This document shows, piece after piece, positions 49,251 to 57,997 of a DNA stretch of 64,000 bases. The translations under genes and the position numbers were made by a program. The notes beneath the pieces were generated by a model. It saw only the letters and a program-made list of their open reading frames with translations, ran no database searches and had not been told where the DNA came from. The first letter of the stretch is position 1, and every line of letters begins with the position of its first letter. The stretch spans positions 1-64,000 of the forward strand of contig NZ_VIRL01000021.1 of NCBI RefSeq assembly GCF_006874465.1. The letters run 5' to 3'. The DNA is from Microbispora bryophytorum (GTDB taxonomy: Bacteria > Actinomycetota > Actinomycetes > Streptosporangiales > Streptosporangiaceae).

Positions 49251-50462
49251 GTGCCCGTGACGCCACGCACCCCGCCTCCCGCCGCCCGCACCCTGCTCGC
49301 CGGGCTGCTCGCCGGGCTGCTCGCGGTGCTGCTCGTGGCCTGTTCCGCGCTCGTCGCGGGCTGCGCCGTACGCGTGCCGCCCGCGCCGCGCATCACGATC
49401 ACCCCGGCCTCCGGCGCGGTGGCGGTCGCGCCCGAGGCGGGGTTGGTCGTCAGGGCGGAGGGCGGCAGGCTGACCAGTGTGCTGGCGTTCGCGGGACGCG
49501 ACCCGGTGCCCGGCGCCTTCGATCCGGCGCACACCGTGTGGCGGTCGTCGTGGACGCTGCGCCCCGGCACGCAGTATGTCGTCAACGCGGTCGCGACCGG
49601 GTCCCAGAGCGTCACCGCCCAGGTCGCGGCCCGGTTCCACACGCTCACCCCGCACCATGAGCTCGCCGTCGCCTCGGTCGTCCCGTCCGACGGGGAGACC
49701 GTCGGGATCGGCATGCCGATCGTCGTGACGTTCACCAGACCGGTCGAGGACCGCGCGGCGGTCGAGCGCGCGCTGGAGGTCCGAGGCCCGGCCGAGGGCG
49801 CGTGGCACTGGGCGAGCTCCACCCAGGTCGTCTACCGGCCGCGGAAGTGGTGGCCGACCGGCGGCGAGGTGCGCGTCACCGCCCATCTCGCCGGCGTCCG
49901 CGCCGCCCCCGGCACGTACGGCGCCGCCGACCGGAGCGTGGCCTTCACCGTGGGACGGGCCATGATCAGCTCGGTCGACGCCCGCACCCACCAGATGGTG
50001 GTGCGGCAGGACGGCAGGGTGGTCCAGCGCATGCCGATCAGCGCCGGCATGGCGACCACCAGGGAATACACGACCACGAGCGGAATCCACCTGACGATGG
50101 ACAGGGGCAACCCGGTCCGCATGGTCTCGCCCGGCCGCGACAAGGGCGACCCCGGCTACTACGACAAACTCATCGACTACGCCGTGCGGATCTCCAACAG
50201 CGGCGAGTACGTCCACGCGCTGGACAACGTGTGGGCGCAGGGCCGCGTCAACGTCAGCCACGGCTGCGTGAACGTCGGCCCCGACCAGGCGCGGTGGTTC
50301 TACGAGCATGCGCTGCGCGGCGATCCCGTCATCGTCACCGGCACCACGCGCGACCTGGAATGGAACAACGGCTGGGGCTACTGGCAGCTCTCCTGGCCCC
50401 GCTGGCTGGCCGGCAGCGCCCTCCGGCAGGACGGCGCCGAGACCCCTTCCACCGCCTCTTGA
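49251..50462 (+). CDS. L,D-transpeptidase lipoprotein with Ig-like domains
   Basis: 403-residue cell-wall enzyme forming 3-3 peptidoglycan cross-links. The N-terminus has a hydrophobic stretch with LVAGC, a lipobox (Cys about 41). Residues ~50-250 hold two Ig-like (BIG) domains including PSDGETVGIGMPIVVTF, and the catalytic YkuD domain contains MPISAGM and the active Cys in VSHGCVNV. A Trp-rich C-terminal tail (EWNNGWGYWQLSWPRW) matches actinobacterial LDTs. GTG 49251 or 49257 start. Free-standing on the plus strand. Confidence 0.95.
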   Translation: MPVTPRTPPPAARTLLAGLLAGLLAVLLVACSALVAGCAVRVPPAPRITITPASGAVAVAPEAGLVVRAEGGRLTSVLAFAGRDPVPGAFDPAHTVWRSSWTLRPGTQYVVNAVATGSQSVTAQVAARFHTLTPHHELAVASVVPSDGETVGIGMPIVVTFTRPVEDRAAVERALEVRGPAEGAWHWASSTQVVYRPRKWWPTGGEVRVTAHLAGVRAAPGTYGAADRSVAFTVGRAMISSVDARTHQMVVRQDGRVVQRMPISAGMATTREYTTTSGIHLTMDRGNPVRMVSPGRDKGDPGYYDKLIDYAVRISNSGEYVHALDNVWAQGRVNVSHGCVNVGPDQARWFYEHALRGDPVIVTGTTRDLEWNNGWGYWQLSWPRWLAGSALRQDGAETPSTAS

Positions 50463-50508
50463 CAGAGACGGTGGCGTTCGAGTCAGCGTCCTGCATTACG
50501 GTCGAGGC

Positions 50509-50940
50509 ATGGCAGTAGCAATCGATCTGACCCTTTACTGCGAGAACGCGCGGCTCCTCGCCGAGTTCTGGAAGACGGCGCTCGGCTACGTCGACGAGAT
50601 CCCGGCGGCCCGGCACGCGACCAGTGAGGAGTCGCTCGCGCGGTTCGGCCTGCCGGCCGGCGGCGCCGAGGACGACGGAGCCTGCCTCTGCGACCCCGAG
50701 GGGGCCGGCCCCCGGTTCTCCATCGTCCGGGTCCCCGAGCGGAAGACGGCGGAAAACCGGCTCCACATCGACGTGCGCGTGCCGGGAGACGGCACGGCCG
50801 CCGACCGGTGGGAGCGGATCAGGACGGAGGCCGCCCGGCTGGTGCGGGCCGGCGGCACGATCCTGGAGGCGTTCGACGACCACATCCTGATGGCCGACCC
50901 CGAGGGCAACGAGTTCCGCGTCACCGCTTCCCCTGGGTGA
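50509..50940 (+). CDS. VOC-superfamily (glyoxalase-like) protein
   Basis: 143-residue protein with the paired beta-alpha-beta-beta-beta layout of the vicinal-oxygen-chelate fold: IDLTLYCENARLLAEFWKTALGY at the start and NRLHIDVRVPG and ILMADPEGNEFRVT in the second half. His and Glu typical of the metal site are recognisable (HID, EFRV), but the substrate is unknown; similar proteins range from glyoxalases to antibiotic-binding proteins. Confidence 0.88.
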   Translation: MAVAIDLTLYCENARLLAEFWKTALGYVDEIPAARHATSEESLARFGLPAGGAEDDGACLCDPEGAGPRFSIVRVPERKTAENRLHIDVRVPGDGTAADRWERIRTEAARLVRAGGTILEAFDDHILMADPEGNEFRVTASPG

Positions 50941-50984
50941 GGCCCCGGGTTCCCTGAGTAAGGCCCTGCCTCTGGGACAACGCG

Positions 50985-51000
50985 ACCTAACGCGTTAGGT
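50985..51000. promoter_or_regulatory. Perfect 16-bp palindrome upstream of the NfeD-SPFH operon
   Basis: ACCTAACGCGTTAGGT is fully symmetric and lies 40 bp before the NfeD start, in an otherwise unremarkable 100-bp promoter region. It looks like a TetR/MarR-type operator; the regulator is not identified. Confidence 0.55.
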
Positions 51001-51040
51001 TTGAGGAGGAACCCCACCCGAGCGGTGTTCGTTCCTCGCT

Positions 51041-51484
51041 ATGGAGGCGGCAATGGACCCCTGGATCATTTGGCTCATCCTGGCGGCGGCACTGGGCGTG
51101 GCAGAGATCTTCACGCTGACCGCTTCATTGGGGCTGCTGTCCATCGCGGCCCTGCTCACGACCGCCGTCGCAGCCGTCGGACTGCCGCCCGCGCTCCAGC
51201 TCGCCGTGTTCGTCATCGCCTCCGCCGCCGGCCTCGCCGGGGTGCGCCCGATCGCGCTCCGGCACATCAAGCAGCCGCCGCCGAAACGCTTCGGCGTGTC
51301 CGCCCTCGTCGGCAAGTCCGCCTACGTGACCAGGGAGGTCACCGGCAGGGAAGGCCGGGTGCAGATCGGCAGCGAGGAGTGGTCGGCACGTGCCTACGAC
51401 GAGACGCTCGTGATCCCGCCGGGGGCCACGGTCGATGTCATAGAGATCGAGGGCGCCACCGCCCTCGTATATCCCCGGGAGTGA
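51041..51484 (+). CDS. NfeD-family membrane protein
   Basis: 147-residue NfeD1b-type protein. Two to three hydrophobic segments (about 8-75) precede an OB-fold domain (about 85-147: GVSALVGKSAYVTREV...GRVQIGSEEWSARAYDETLVIPPGATVDVIEIEGATALVYP). NfeD proteins act with SPFH proteins in membrane microdomains and quality control; the SPFH gene follows 3 bp later. ATG 51041 or 51053. Confidence 0.92.
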   Translation: MEAAMDPWIIWLILAAALGVAEIFTLTASLGLLSIAALLTTAVAAVGLPPALQLAVFVIASAAGLAGVRPIALRHIKQPPPKRFGVSALVGKSAYVTREVTGREGRVQIGSEEWSARAYDETLVIPPGATVDVIEIEGATALVYPRE

Positions 51485-51487
51485 GCA

Positions 51488-52579
51488 ATGGACGCTGCAC
51501 TGATCGCCGGAATCGTCATCGCGTTCGTCGCGATCCTGACGGTGCTGCGAGCGGTCCGGATCGTGCCCCAGGCGAGAGCCGGCAACGTCGAGCGTCTGGG
51601 CAGGTACTACCGCACGCTTGGCCCCGGCCTGAACTTCGTCATCCCCTACATCGACCGGGTCCGCCCGCTGCTGGACCTGCGCGAGCAGGTGGTGTCGTTC
51701 AAACCCCAGCCGGTCATCACCGAGGACAACCTCGTCGTGGACATCGACACGGTGCTGTATTTCCAGGTCACCGATCCCCGGGCGGCGGAGTACGAGATCG
51801 CCAACTTCATCCAGGGTGTCGAGCAGCTCACCGTGACGACGCTGCGCAACGTGGTCGGCGGCATGGACCTGGAGAAGACGCTCACCTCTCGTGACATGAT
51901 CAACAGCCAGCTGCGCGGCGTGCTGGACGAGGCGACCGGCAAGTGGGGCATCCGGGTCAACCGGGTCGAGATCAAGGCGATCGACCCGCCGAAGACCATC
52001 AAGGACGCCATGGAGAAGCAGATGCGCGCCGAGCGGGACAAGCGCGCGGCGATCCTCACGGCCGAGGGCCAGCGGCAGTCGCAGATCCTCACGGCCGAAG
52101 GTGACAAGCAGAGCGCGATCCTGCGGGCCGAGGGCGAGCGGACCTCCCAGATCCTCAAGGCCCAGGGTCAGTCGCAGGCGATCGACGAGGTGTTCCAGGC
52201 CGTGCACCGCAACGACCCCGACCCCAAGCTGCTCGCCTACCAGTACCTCCAGGTGCTGCCCCAGCTCGCCCAGGGTCAGGGCAACACGATGTGGGTGATC
52301 CCGAGCGAGGTCACCTCGGCGCTCGGCACGCTGTCGAAGGCGTTCACCGAATCGCTGCCCGCGAGCCGGGCCACCGTGACGGACGGCAGGGAGCACGAGC
52401 GGAGGACGGCGCGCGACGAGGCGGTCGCCGAGGCCGAGCGCGCCGCCGCCGAGGCCAAGGCGGCGGCCGAGGACAGCGAGCTGGGACCGCGCCAGATCGA
52501 AGCCTCCCGCCCCGTCCTCGGTGCGGACGTCCCCAACCCCGACCCGGCCCACGCCGTGCGCCCAGACGAGCGGCCGTAG
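51488..52579 (+). CDS. SPFH/Band 7 family protein (QmcA/slipin-like)
   Basis: 363-residue membrane-scaffold protein. One N-terminal anchor (about 5-24), then the SPFH domain with VPQARAGNVERLGRYYRTLGPGLNFVIPYID and QPVITEDNLVVDIDTVLYFQVTDP, then a coiled coil containing repeated ILTAEG/ILRAEG units (about 190-240). The C-terminal tail is acidic and Ala-rich. The operon with NfeD suggests a flotillin-like microdomain module. Confidence 0.95.
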   Translation: MDAALIAGIVIAFVAILTVLRAVRIVPQARAGNVERLGRYYRTLGPGLNFVIPYIDRVRPLLDLREQVVSFKPQPVITEDNLVVDIDTVLYFQVTDPRAAEYEIANFIQGVEQLTVTTLRNVVGGMDLEKTLTSRDMINSQLRGVLDEATGKWGIRVNRVEIKAIDPPKTIKDAMEKQMRAERDKRAAILTAEGQRQSQILTAEGDKQSAILRAEGERTSQILKAQGQSQAIDEVFQAVHRNDPDPKLLAYQYLQVLPQLAQGQGNTMWVIPSEVTSALGTLSKAFTESLPASRATVTDGREHERRTARDEAVAEAERAAAEAKAAAEDSELGPRQIEASRPVLGADVPNPDPAHAVRPDERP

Positions 52580-52586
52580 CCCGGCG

Positions 52587-53966
52587 TCAGACCATGGCCA
52601 GGTAGGCGGCGAGCTCCTCCACCGAGGAGGTGGAGATCCCGACGTGGCCGTCCGGCCGTACGAGGGTGTGCCGCTCGCCGCCGTACGGCCCGGCCGGCGC
52701 GTACGCCCGCACCTCGGGACCGCCGGGGACGCGCGGAGCGGGGTCGGGGGACAGCAGGGTGAAGTGCGGGCCCCGCAGCAGGTCGAACATGCGGGCCCGC
52801 GTCCCGTCCGCCAGCGGCAGCGGGCCGTCCGGCACCCGGTCGCCGCCGCGCCGGGCGAGCGAGCCGCCCCGGTAGCTCAGCGAGAGCTGGTAGGTGTCCT
52901 CGCCACGTTTGTAGGACTTCCTGTCGGCGAGATCCACGCTGAGGCCGAGCACCCCGGCGGCGACGGGCCTGCGCTCCTCCTCGTAGGTGTCGAGCAGCGC
53001 CTCCGGCGCCCCCGCGAGCACCCGGGCGAGCTTCCAGCCCAGGTTGTAGGCGTCCTGGACGCCGGTGTTGAGCCCCTGCCCGCCCGCCGGCGGGTGCACG
53101 TGGGCGGCGTCCCCGGCCAGGAAGACCCGGCCGGACCGGTAGCGGTCGGCGAGGCGGATGTTCACCCGGTAGAGGGAGGACCAGAGCAGCTCGGTCAGGC
53201 GCACCCGGGGCAGCATGGACCTCTCAGCGAGAATCCGCTGATATCCGGACAACGTCTGCTCCGGTGTGACCCCCGGCTTCAGCGAGGCGAGCATCTGGAA
53301 GGTGTCGGTGCCGGCCATCGGATAGAGCGCCACCATTCCCCTGCCCGGCCGCACCCAGACGTGGATGTGGTCCCGGTCGAGCCCCTCGGCCCGTACGTCG
53401 CCGAGGGCCATCCGCTCCTCCTCGCGGGTCTCGCCGGCGAAGCCGATGCCGAGGGCCTTGCGCACCTGGCTCCTGCCGCCGTCCGCCGCGACCAGGTAAC
53501 GCGCCCGCAGGCTCTGTCCCGTGCCGAGCCTGGCGGTCACCCCGTCCGCGTCCTGCTCGAAGCCGGTCAGCGCGCTGCTCTGCTCCACCTTCCCGCCCAG
53601 CCCGGCCAGGCGCTCGCGCAGCACCGCCTCGGTGCGCCACTGCGGATGCATCAGCACCGTCGGGTACGGCACCGCGTCCGTGGCCGCGGCGGTCCTGTGC
53701 ATGCGGGCCTGCCAGATCGGCACGGCACCGATCCTGACCCGCAGCGGCGGGTAGGGCGTCGCCGCCGCCAGGATCGGGCCGATCACCCCGAGGTCGTCGA
53801 AGACCTCCTGCGAACGCGGTTGCAGGCCCTTGCCCTTGGAGCCGGCCGCGGGCTCGGGCGCCTGGTCGACGATGCGGAAGGGGACGCCCCGGCGGGCCAG
53901 GTCCACGGCGAGGGTGAGCCCGGTCGGCCCGGCCCCGGCGATCAGTACGTCCGTGTTCTCATGCAT
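52587..53966 (-). CDS. FAD-dependent aromatic monooxygenase (PheA/TfdB-like hydroxylase)
   Basis: 459-residue class A flavoprotein hydroxylase using NAD(P)H. DVLIAGAGPTGLTLAVDLARRG is the FAD dinucleotide motif, DGGRSQVRKALGI the DG motif, and GRVFLAGDAAHVHPPAGGQG the GD motif; R residues SKGKGLQPRSQEV match the family. The rest resembles polyketide hydroxylases and rifampicin-monooxygenase relatives, so an aromatic natural product or antibiotic is a likely substrate. It diverges from an MFS exporter gene across 308 bp, which would suit a detoxification pair. Confidence 0.92.
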   Translation of the reverse strand: MHENTDVLIAGAGPTGLTLAVDLARRGVPFRIVDQAPEPAAGSKGKGLQPRSQEVFDDLGVIGPILAAATPYPPLRVRIGAVPIWQARMHRTAAATDAVPYPTVLMHPQWRTEAVLRERLAGLGGKVEQSSALTGFEQDADGVTARLGTGQSLRARYLVAADGGRSQVRKALGIGFAGETREEERMALGDVRAEGLDRDHIHVWVRPGRGMVALYPMAGTDTFQMLASLKPGVTPEQTLSGYQRILAERSMLPRVRLTELLWSSLYRVNIRLADRYRSGRVFLAGDAAHVHPPAGGQGLNTGVQDAYNLGWKLARVLAGAPEALLDTYEEERRPVAAGVLGLSVDLADRKSYKRGEDTYQLSLSYRGGSLARRGGDRVPDGPLPLADGTRARMFDLLRGPHFTLLSPDPAPRVPGGPEVRAYAPAGPYGGERHTLVRPDGHVGISTSSVEELAAYLAMV

Positions 53967-54274
53967 GCCCCGACCGTGACAGGCCGCTCTGCCAAACCTC
54001 TGTCAGGCGCCTGTCATGCCCCGCGGCGGCGATCGCCTCCCAAATCCCCGTGACGACTGTCATCGCGATAAGTGAGCGGTGACCTGACGGGTACCCGATC
54101 AGGGGGACCACTGCTGCTGGACACGTGAGGGGAAGGCTGTGACCTGGTGTGTGGGCATCTCCGTGAAGGGTGGGCGGCTCCCCGCCGCTTCGCCGGGGCG
54201 AGGTGCGCGCACCGGTGCCTGACCGGTCGAGCGGCGGGGTCCCCGCGGACGGGACGCCCGGCAGGCACGGGCAG
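53967..54274. promoter_or_regulatory. 308-bp divergent promoter region, monooxygenase / MFS exporter
   Basis: TGACAGGC (53977-53984) is mirrored by GCCTGTCA (54009-54016), and the latter half sits in CTGTCAGGCGCCTGTCA, which has an AGGCGCCT palindrome core. These are candidate operators shared by the two genes. No other gene is supported here, though the MFS start could lie up to 62 bp upstream at GTG 54213. Confidence 0.45.
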
Positions 54275-55666
54275 ATGGGTGCCGACCCCCGCCGCTGGAA
54301 GGCGCTGACCGTCTGCCTGATCGCCGGTTTCGTCACATGGTTGGACATCAGCATCGTCAACGTGGCGCTGCCCTCCATCCGCGTCGCGCTGGACGCCCCG
54401 CCGAGCGCCCTGCAGTGGGTGGTGTCGGGATACGCGTTCGCCTTCGGGCTGCTGCTGGTGCCCGCCGGGCGATTCGGCGACACGCACGGCCGGCGCAACG
54501 TGTTTCTCTTCGGCGCGGCCCTGTTCACCCTGGCCAGCGCCGCCGCCGGAGCCGCCCCCGAGTCGAGTTGGCTGATCACGGCGCGGGTCGTGCAGGGGGC
54601 GGCCGCGGGAGTGATCGCTCCGCAGGTCACCGGCCTGATCCAACAGCTGTTCCAGGGGGCGGAGCGCGGCCGGGCGTTCGGCCTGCTGGGTGCCACGATG
54701 AGCATCTCCACCGCGGTCGGCCCGTTGCTCGGCGGCCTGCTCATCCAGTTCAGCGGTCAGCGCGAGGGGTGGCGCCACGTCCTGCACGTCAGCATTCCGA
54801 TCAGCCTGATCGCCATGATCTTGGCGTACCGGTACATCCCCGGGCGGCCGGCCGGGAAGCGGCAGCGGGAAAGCATGGATCCTGTGGGAGTGCTGCTCCT
54901 GGCCGCCGGCGTCCTGCTGCTGATCCTTCCGCTCGTGGAGGGACGCGCATGGCCGGGACAGGGCAAGTGGCTGCTGATACTGGCCGGGGCCGTCGTGCTC
55001 ACCGGCTTCGTGGGCTGGGAGCACTGGTACGGCAAGCGCCACGACCCGATCGTCGATCTTTCCTTGTTCCGCCGGGGCTCGTACGCCCTCGGAACCTTGC
55101 TCGCGCTGCTCTACTTCGGCGGATTCACCGCGATCTTCTTCATCATCACCCAGTACCTCCAGGAGGGCTTGCACTATTCCGCTCTGCGGGCGGGCTGGGT
55201 GAGCGCGGCATTCGCGCTGGGATCGGCGCTCAGCGCCGCCCTGGGCGGCCGGGTCGTCGTCCGGTTCGGCCGCCCGCTGGTCGTGTTCGGGCTGGTGCTG
55301 GTCACACTCGGACTGGGCGCCACCGAACCCGCCACGCGACTGGTCTCCGGCCAGAACGCGGCCTGGGCGATCGCGGCGCCGTTGTTCGTCGCCGGGGTGG
55401 GCAACGGCCTGATCGTCTCGCCCAACCAGACGCTGACCCTGTCGGCGGTGCCCGTCGCCGAGGCCGGGGTCGCCGGCGGCATGTTGCAGATGGGACAGCG
55501 CATCGGTGCCTCCGTCGGTATCGCGGCGGTGGGCTCGGCTCATGGCATCTATGCGGCGTCGTTCCAGCAAGCGCTGCTGGTCAACATCATGTTCGTGCTG
55601 GCCGCCCTGGCCGCCGGGGTCGCCGACGTGTTCGTCGAGCGTCGCGCCGTCCGGCGGCCCGGATGA
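54275..55666 (+). CDS. MFS drug exporter (DHA2, EmrB/QacA type)
   Basis: 463-residue proton antiporter with about 14 membrane helices. FVTWLDISIVNVALPSIR, motif A-like GRFGDTHGRRNVFLFG, motif C ATMSISTAVGPLLGG and APQVTGLIQQLFQ are DHA2 signatures. It likely exports an antibiotic or toxic aromatic, consistent with the divergent flavin monooxygenase. The start is uncertain: ATG 54275 (no clear ribosome site) or an upstream GTG at 54213. Confidence 0.93.
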   Translation: MGADPRRWKALTVCLIAGFVTWLDISIVNVALPSIRVALDAPPSALQWVVSGYAFAFGLLLVPAGRFGDTHGRRNVFLFGAALFTLASAAAGAAPESSWLITARVVQGAAAGVIAPQVTGLIQQLFQGAERGRAFGLLGATMSISTAVGPLLGGLLIQFSGQREGWRHVLHVSIPISLIAMILAYRYIPGRPAGKRQRESMDPVGVLLLAAGVLLLILPLVEGRAWPGQGKWLLILAGAVVLTGFVGWEHWYGKRHDPIVDLSLFRRGSYALGTLLALLYFGGFTAIFFIITQYLQEGLHYSALRAGWVSAAFALGSALSAALGGRVVVRFGRPLVVFGLVLVTLGLGATEPATRLVSGQNAAWAIAAPLFVAGVGNGLIVSPNQTLTLSAVPVAEAGVAGGMLQMGQRIGASVGIAAVGSAHGIYAASFQQALLVNIMFVLAALAAGVADVFVERRAVRRPG

Positions 55667-55802
55667 AGCATGTGGGCCGGGCGGCCGAGGACGTGAATTA
55701 CCGAACGGACCGTTGACCGGACAGGGATTGTCCGCCTATCCGACTGGTCCATAGCGTCGTGAATATGTCGTCTCGTCGCTCGACGGTCCGCCGTGGACGT
55801 CC

Positions 55803-56270
55803 ATGATGGGTAGCCAGGCGTTGGATGAACAGCCGACTCTGATCGAGAGGGCACGGCGGATCGCGCTGCTGCTCGCCCGCATCGGCCTGGGCACCGTCTT
55901 CATCGCGAACGGATGGGAGAAGTTCGCGATGTCGGGCATCGGCGGCACGGCCGCGTTTTTCGCATCGCAGGGCGTGCCTGTTCCCTGGGTGTCGGCCGTG
56001 GTGATCGCGACCTTGGAGCTGGCCGGAGGCGTGGCACTGGTGCTCGGGCTGCTGCTGCCGGTGGTCGGTACGCTGCTCACGCTCGACATGCTGGGAGCGA
56101 TCGTCTTCGTCCACGGCAGCAAGGGCTTCTTCATCGCCGACGACGGCGTCGAGTTCGTCCTGAGCCTCGCGGCGGCCAGCCTCGCCATCGCCTTCAGCGG
56201 AGGAGGCGCCCTCGCCGCCGACAACCTGTGGCAGGGCCGCAGGGCGAAGGCCGTGGAACACAGGTCGTGA
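55803..56270 (+). CDS. DoxX-family membrane protein
   Basis: 155-residue four-helix membrane protein: RIGLGTVFIANGWEKFAMSG is the DoxX N-terminal motif, followed by LELAGGVALVLGLLLPVVGTLLTLDMLGAIVFVHGSKGFF in form. DoxX proteins take part in oxidative stress and thiol redox at the membrane in mycobacteria; the role here is not shown. ATG 55803; free-standing on the plus strand. Confidence 0.9.
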   Translation: MMGSQALDEQPTLIERARRIALLLARIGLGTVFIANGWEKFAMSGIGGTAAFFASQGVPVPWVSAVVIATLELAGGVALVLGLLLPVVGTLLTLDMLGAIVFVHGSKGFFIADDGVEFVLSLAAASLAIAFSGGGALAADNLWQGRRAKAVEHRS

Positions 56271-56314
56271 TGACGCCCGCATGACGCTGCCGAGCTTGAT
56301 CACGCCAGGTCGTG

Positions 56315-57997
56315 TCAGGCACTCCCCAGGGCGCGGGTGACGCGGTCGGCGAACCTGGCGTAGCGGGCGAGTTCGTCCCTGGTGGGCGCGATGATCAGCT
56401 CCCCGGCGACCTCTTCGATGCCGGCGCGCGACGCCTTGACGGCTCTGCGCGCCCTGCGCCGCCCGCCGATCCAGGCGAACACCCGGCACAGCGCGGCGAT
56501 CAGCACTCCCGCCAGCGCGCCGCCCAGCAGGAGCACGGTCGGCCACGGCGCCCGGCCGACCGTGGGGGTGGGCAACTCGGGCAGCATGAGGTAGTTCAGC
56601 GCGAAGCGCACGAGCAGCCAGATCGCGCCCGCGGCCATCGCCGCGACGGTCAGCCACTGCGCGGTCCCCGCCACGCGCCACCACCGAGGGGCTTTGGAGA
56701 CGCCGCCGGAGGTGGCCGCGGCGACAGTGCGGTCCAGGGCGTCGGTCAGCTCCCCCGACCGCGACCGCGCCGCGTGCCGTACGGCGGTCGCCCACGGCTC
56801 GGGCACCGAGGCCGAGGCGGCGGCTCCGACGTCGCGCAGGGCGGTGTCGACGGCCGAGACCTGCACGGCGGTGGCCGCGGGCAGCGAGGAGCGGGCGCCC
56901 TTGGCCAGGTGGAGACGGCGCAGCGGATCGGGCCGCAGCCTGCGCAGCCAGCGCGTCACCGGCCAGCCCGTCGCGGCGATCGAGCGGTGCCGGTGCGACT
57001 TCGCGACCGCCTCGACCGCGGCAGGCACCCCGGCCGCCTGTGCCAGCGCCCGCGTCAGCGCCCTGTTCGCGGCGACCTCCGGCACCGCCACCTGCCCCGG
57101 CGCGGGCGGTGCGGTGACCGGCAGGCTCTCCCGGGTCCGAGCGTCCGGAGGGCGAGCGTCCGGGAGCAGGGTGTCCGGGGGGCGGGCGTCCGGGGGGCGG
57201 GTGTCGGCCCAGAGCGCGGCGGCGGCCGAGGCCACGTCGGCGGCGAGCCGCGACGACCACGCGCGGCGGCGGGAGACCTGACGGTCGAGCAGCGCCCGCA
57301 GTTCGGGGACGCCCTCGCCGGTGCGGGCGGAGATCCCGAGCACCGGCACCCCTTCGAGCCCGCCGGCCGCCAGCAGGCCGCGCAGGTCGTCGAGGCAGCG
57401 CTTGACGGACCGCTCCGGCAGCCGGTCCACCTGGTTGAGCACGACGACCATGACGTCCCGGTGCCGGGCGAGCGGGCGCAGGTAGCGCTCGTGCACGGCC
57501 GCGTCGGCGTACTTCTGCGGGTCGAGCACCCAGACCAGCAGGTCGACCGCGGCGACCAGACGGTCGACCTCCCGGCGGTGGGGCAGTTCGATGGAGTCGT
57601 GGTCGGGCAGGTCCAGCAGGATCAGCCCGGACGCGTCGCCCTCGACCGTGTGCCGCAACGGGACGTCGAGCCAGTCGAGCAGCGGTCCAGAGCCGCCGGC
57701 GCCCCACAGGGCCGCCTGCGCCTTGGCGGTCGTCGGCCGGGTCACCCCCACTGCCGCCAGCTCGGTCCCGGACAGGGCGTTGAACAGCGACGACTTGCCG
57801 CTCCCCGTCGCCCCGGCGAGGGCGACCGCAGTGTGCTCCACCGACAGGCCGCGCCGTGCGCCGGCCCGGGCGACCACGGCTCGGGCGTGGTCCACGGCCT
57901 CCTGGCCGAGCCGGCCCTCCGCCAGGTCCGCGGCCTCCGCGAGCGCCTCCAGCCGGTCGTCCAGCGGCACCTCCGCCTTCCTGCGCGGGAGCTTCAC
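56315..57997 (-). CDS. Dynamin-like GTPase with two membrane helices (DynB-like)
   Basis: 560-residue large GTPase. G1 AGATGSGKSS (61-70), switch Thr in RPTTAKAQ, G3 LLDLPDHDSIELPHR and G4 LNQVDRL are present. A short tandem-repeat linker (PPDARPPD units, about 265-285) separates the GTPase domain from a helical part and two membrane segments near residues 440-505. It is coupled (ATGA) to the upstream GTPase gene. In Streptomyces a pair DynA/DynB of this layout stabilises sporulation septa, so that role is inferred. Confidence 0.88.
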   Translation of the reverse strand: MKLPRRKAEVPLDDRLEALAEAADLAEGRLGQEAVDHARAVVARAGARRGLSVEHTAVALAGATGSGKSSLFNALSGTELAAVGVTRPTTAKAQAALWGAGGSGPLLDWLDVPLRHTVEGDASGLILLDLPDHDSIELPHRREVDRLVAAVDLLVWVLDPQKYADAAVHERYLRPLARHRDVMVVVLNQVDRLPERSVKRCLDDLRGLLAAGGLEGVPVLGISARTGEGVPELRALLDRQVSRRRAWSSRLAADVASAAAALWADTRPPDARPPDTLLPDARPPDARTRESLPVTAPPAPGQVAVPEVAANRALTRALAQAAGVPAAVEAVAKSHRHRSIAATGWPVTRWLRRLRPDPLRRLHLAKGARSSLPAATAVQVSAVDTALRDVGAAASASVPEPWATAVRHAARSRSGELTDALDRTVAAATSGGVSKAPRWWRVAGTAQWLTVAAMAAGAIWLLVRFALNYLMLPELPTPTVGRAPWPTVLLLGGALAGVLIAALCRVFAWIGGRRRARRAVKASRAGIEEVAGELIIAPTRDELARYARFADRVTRALGSA

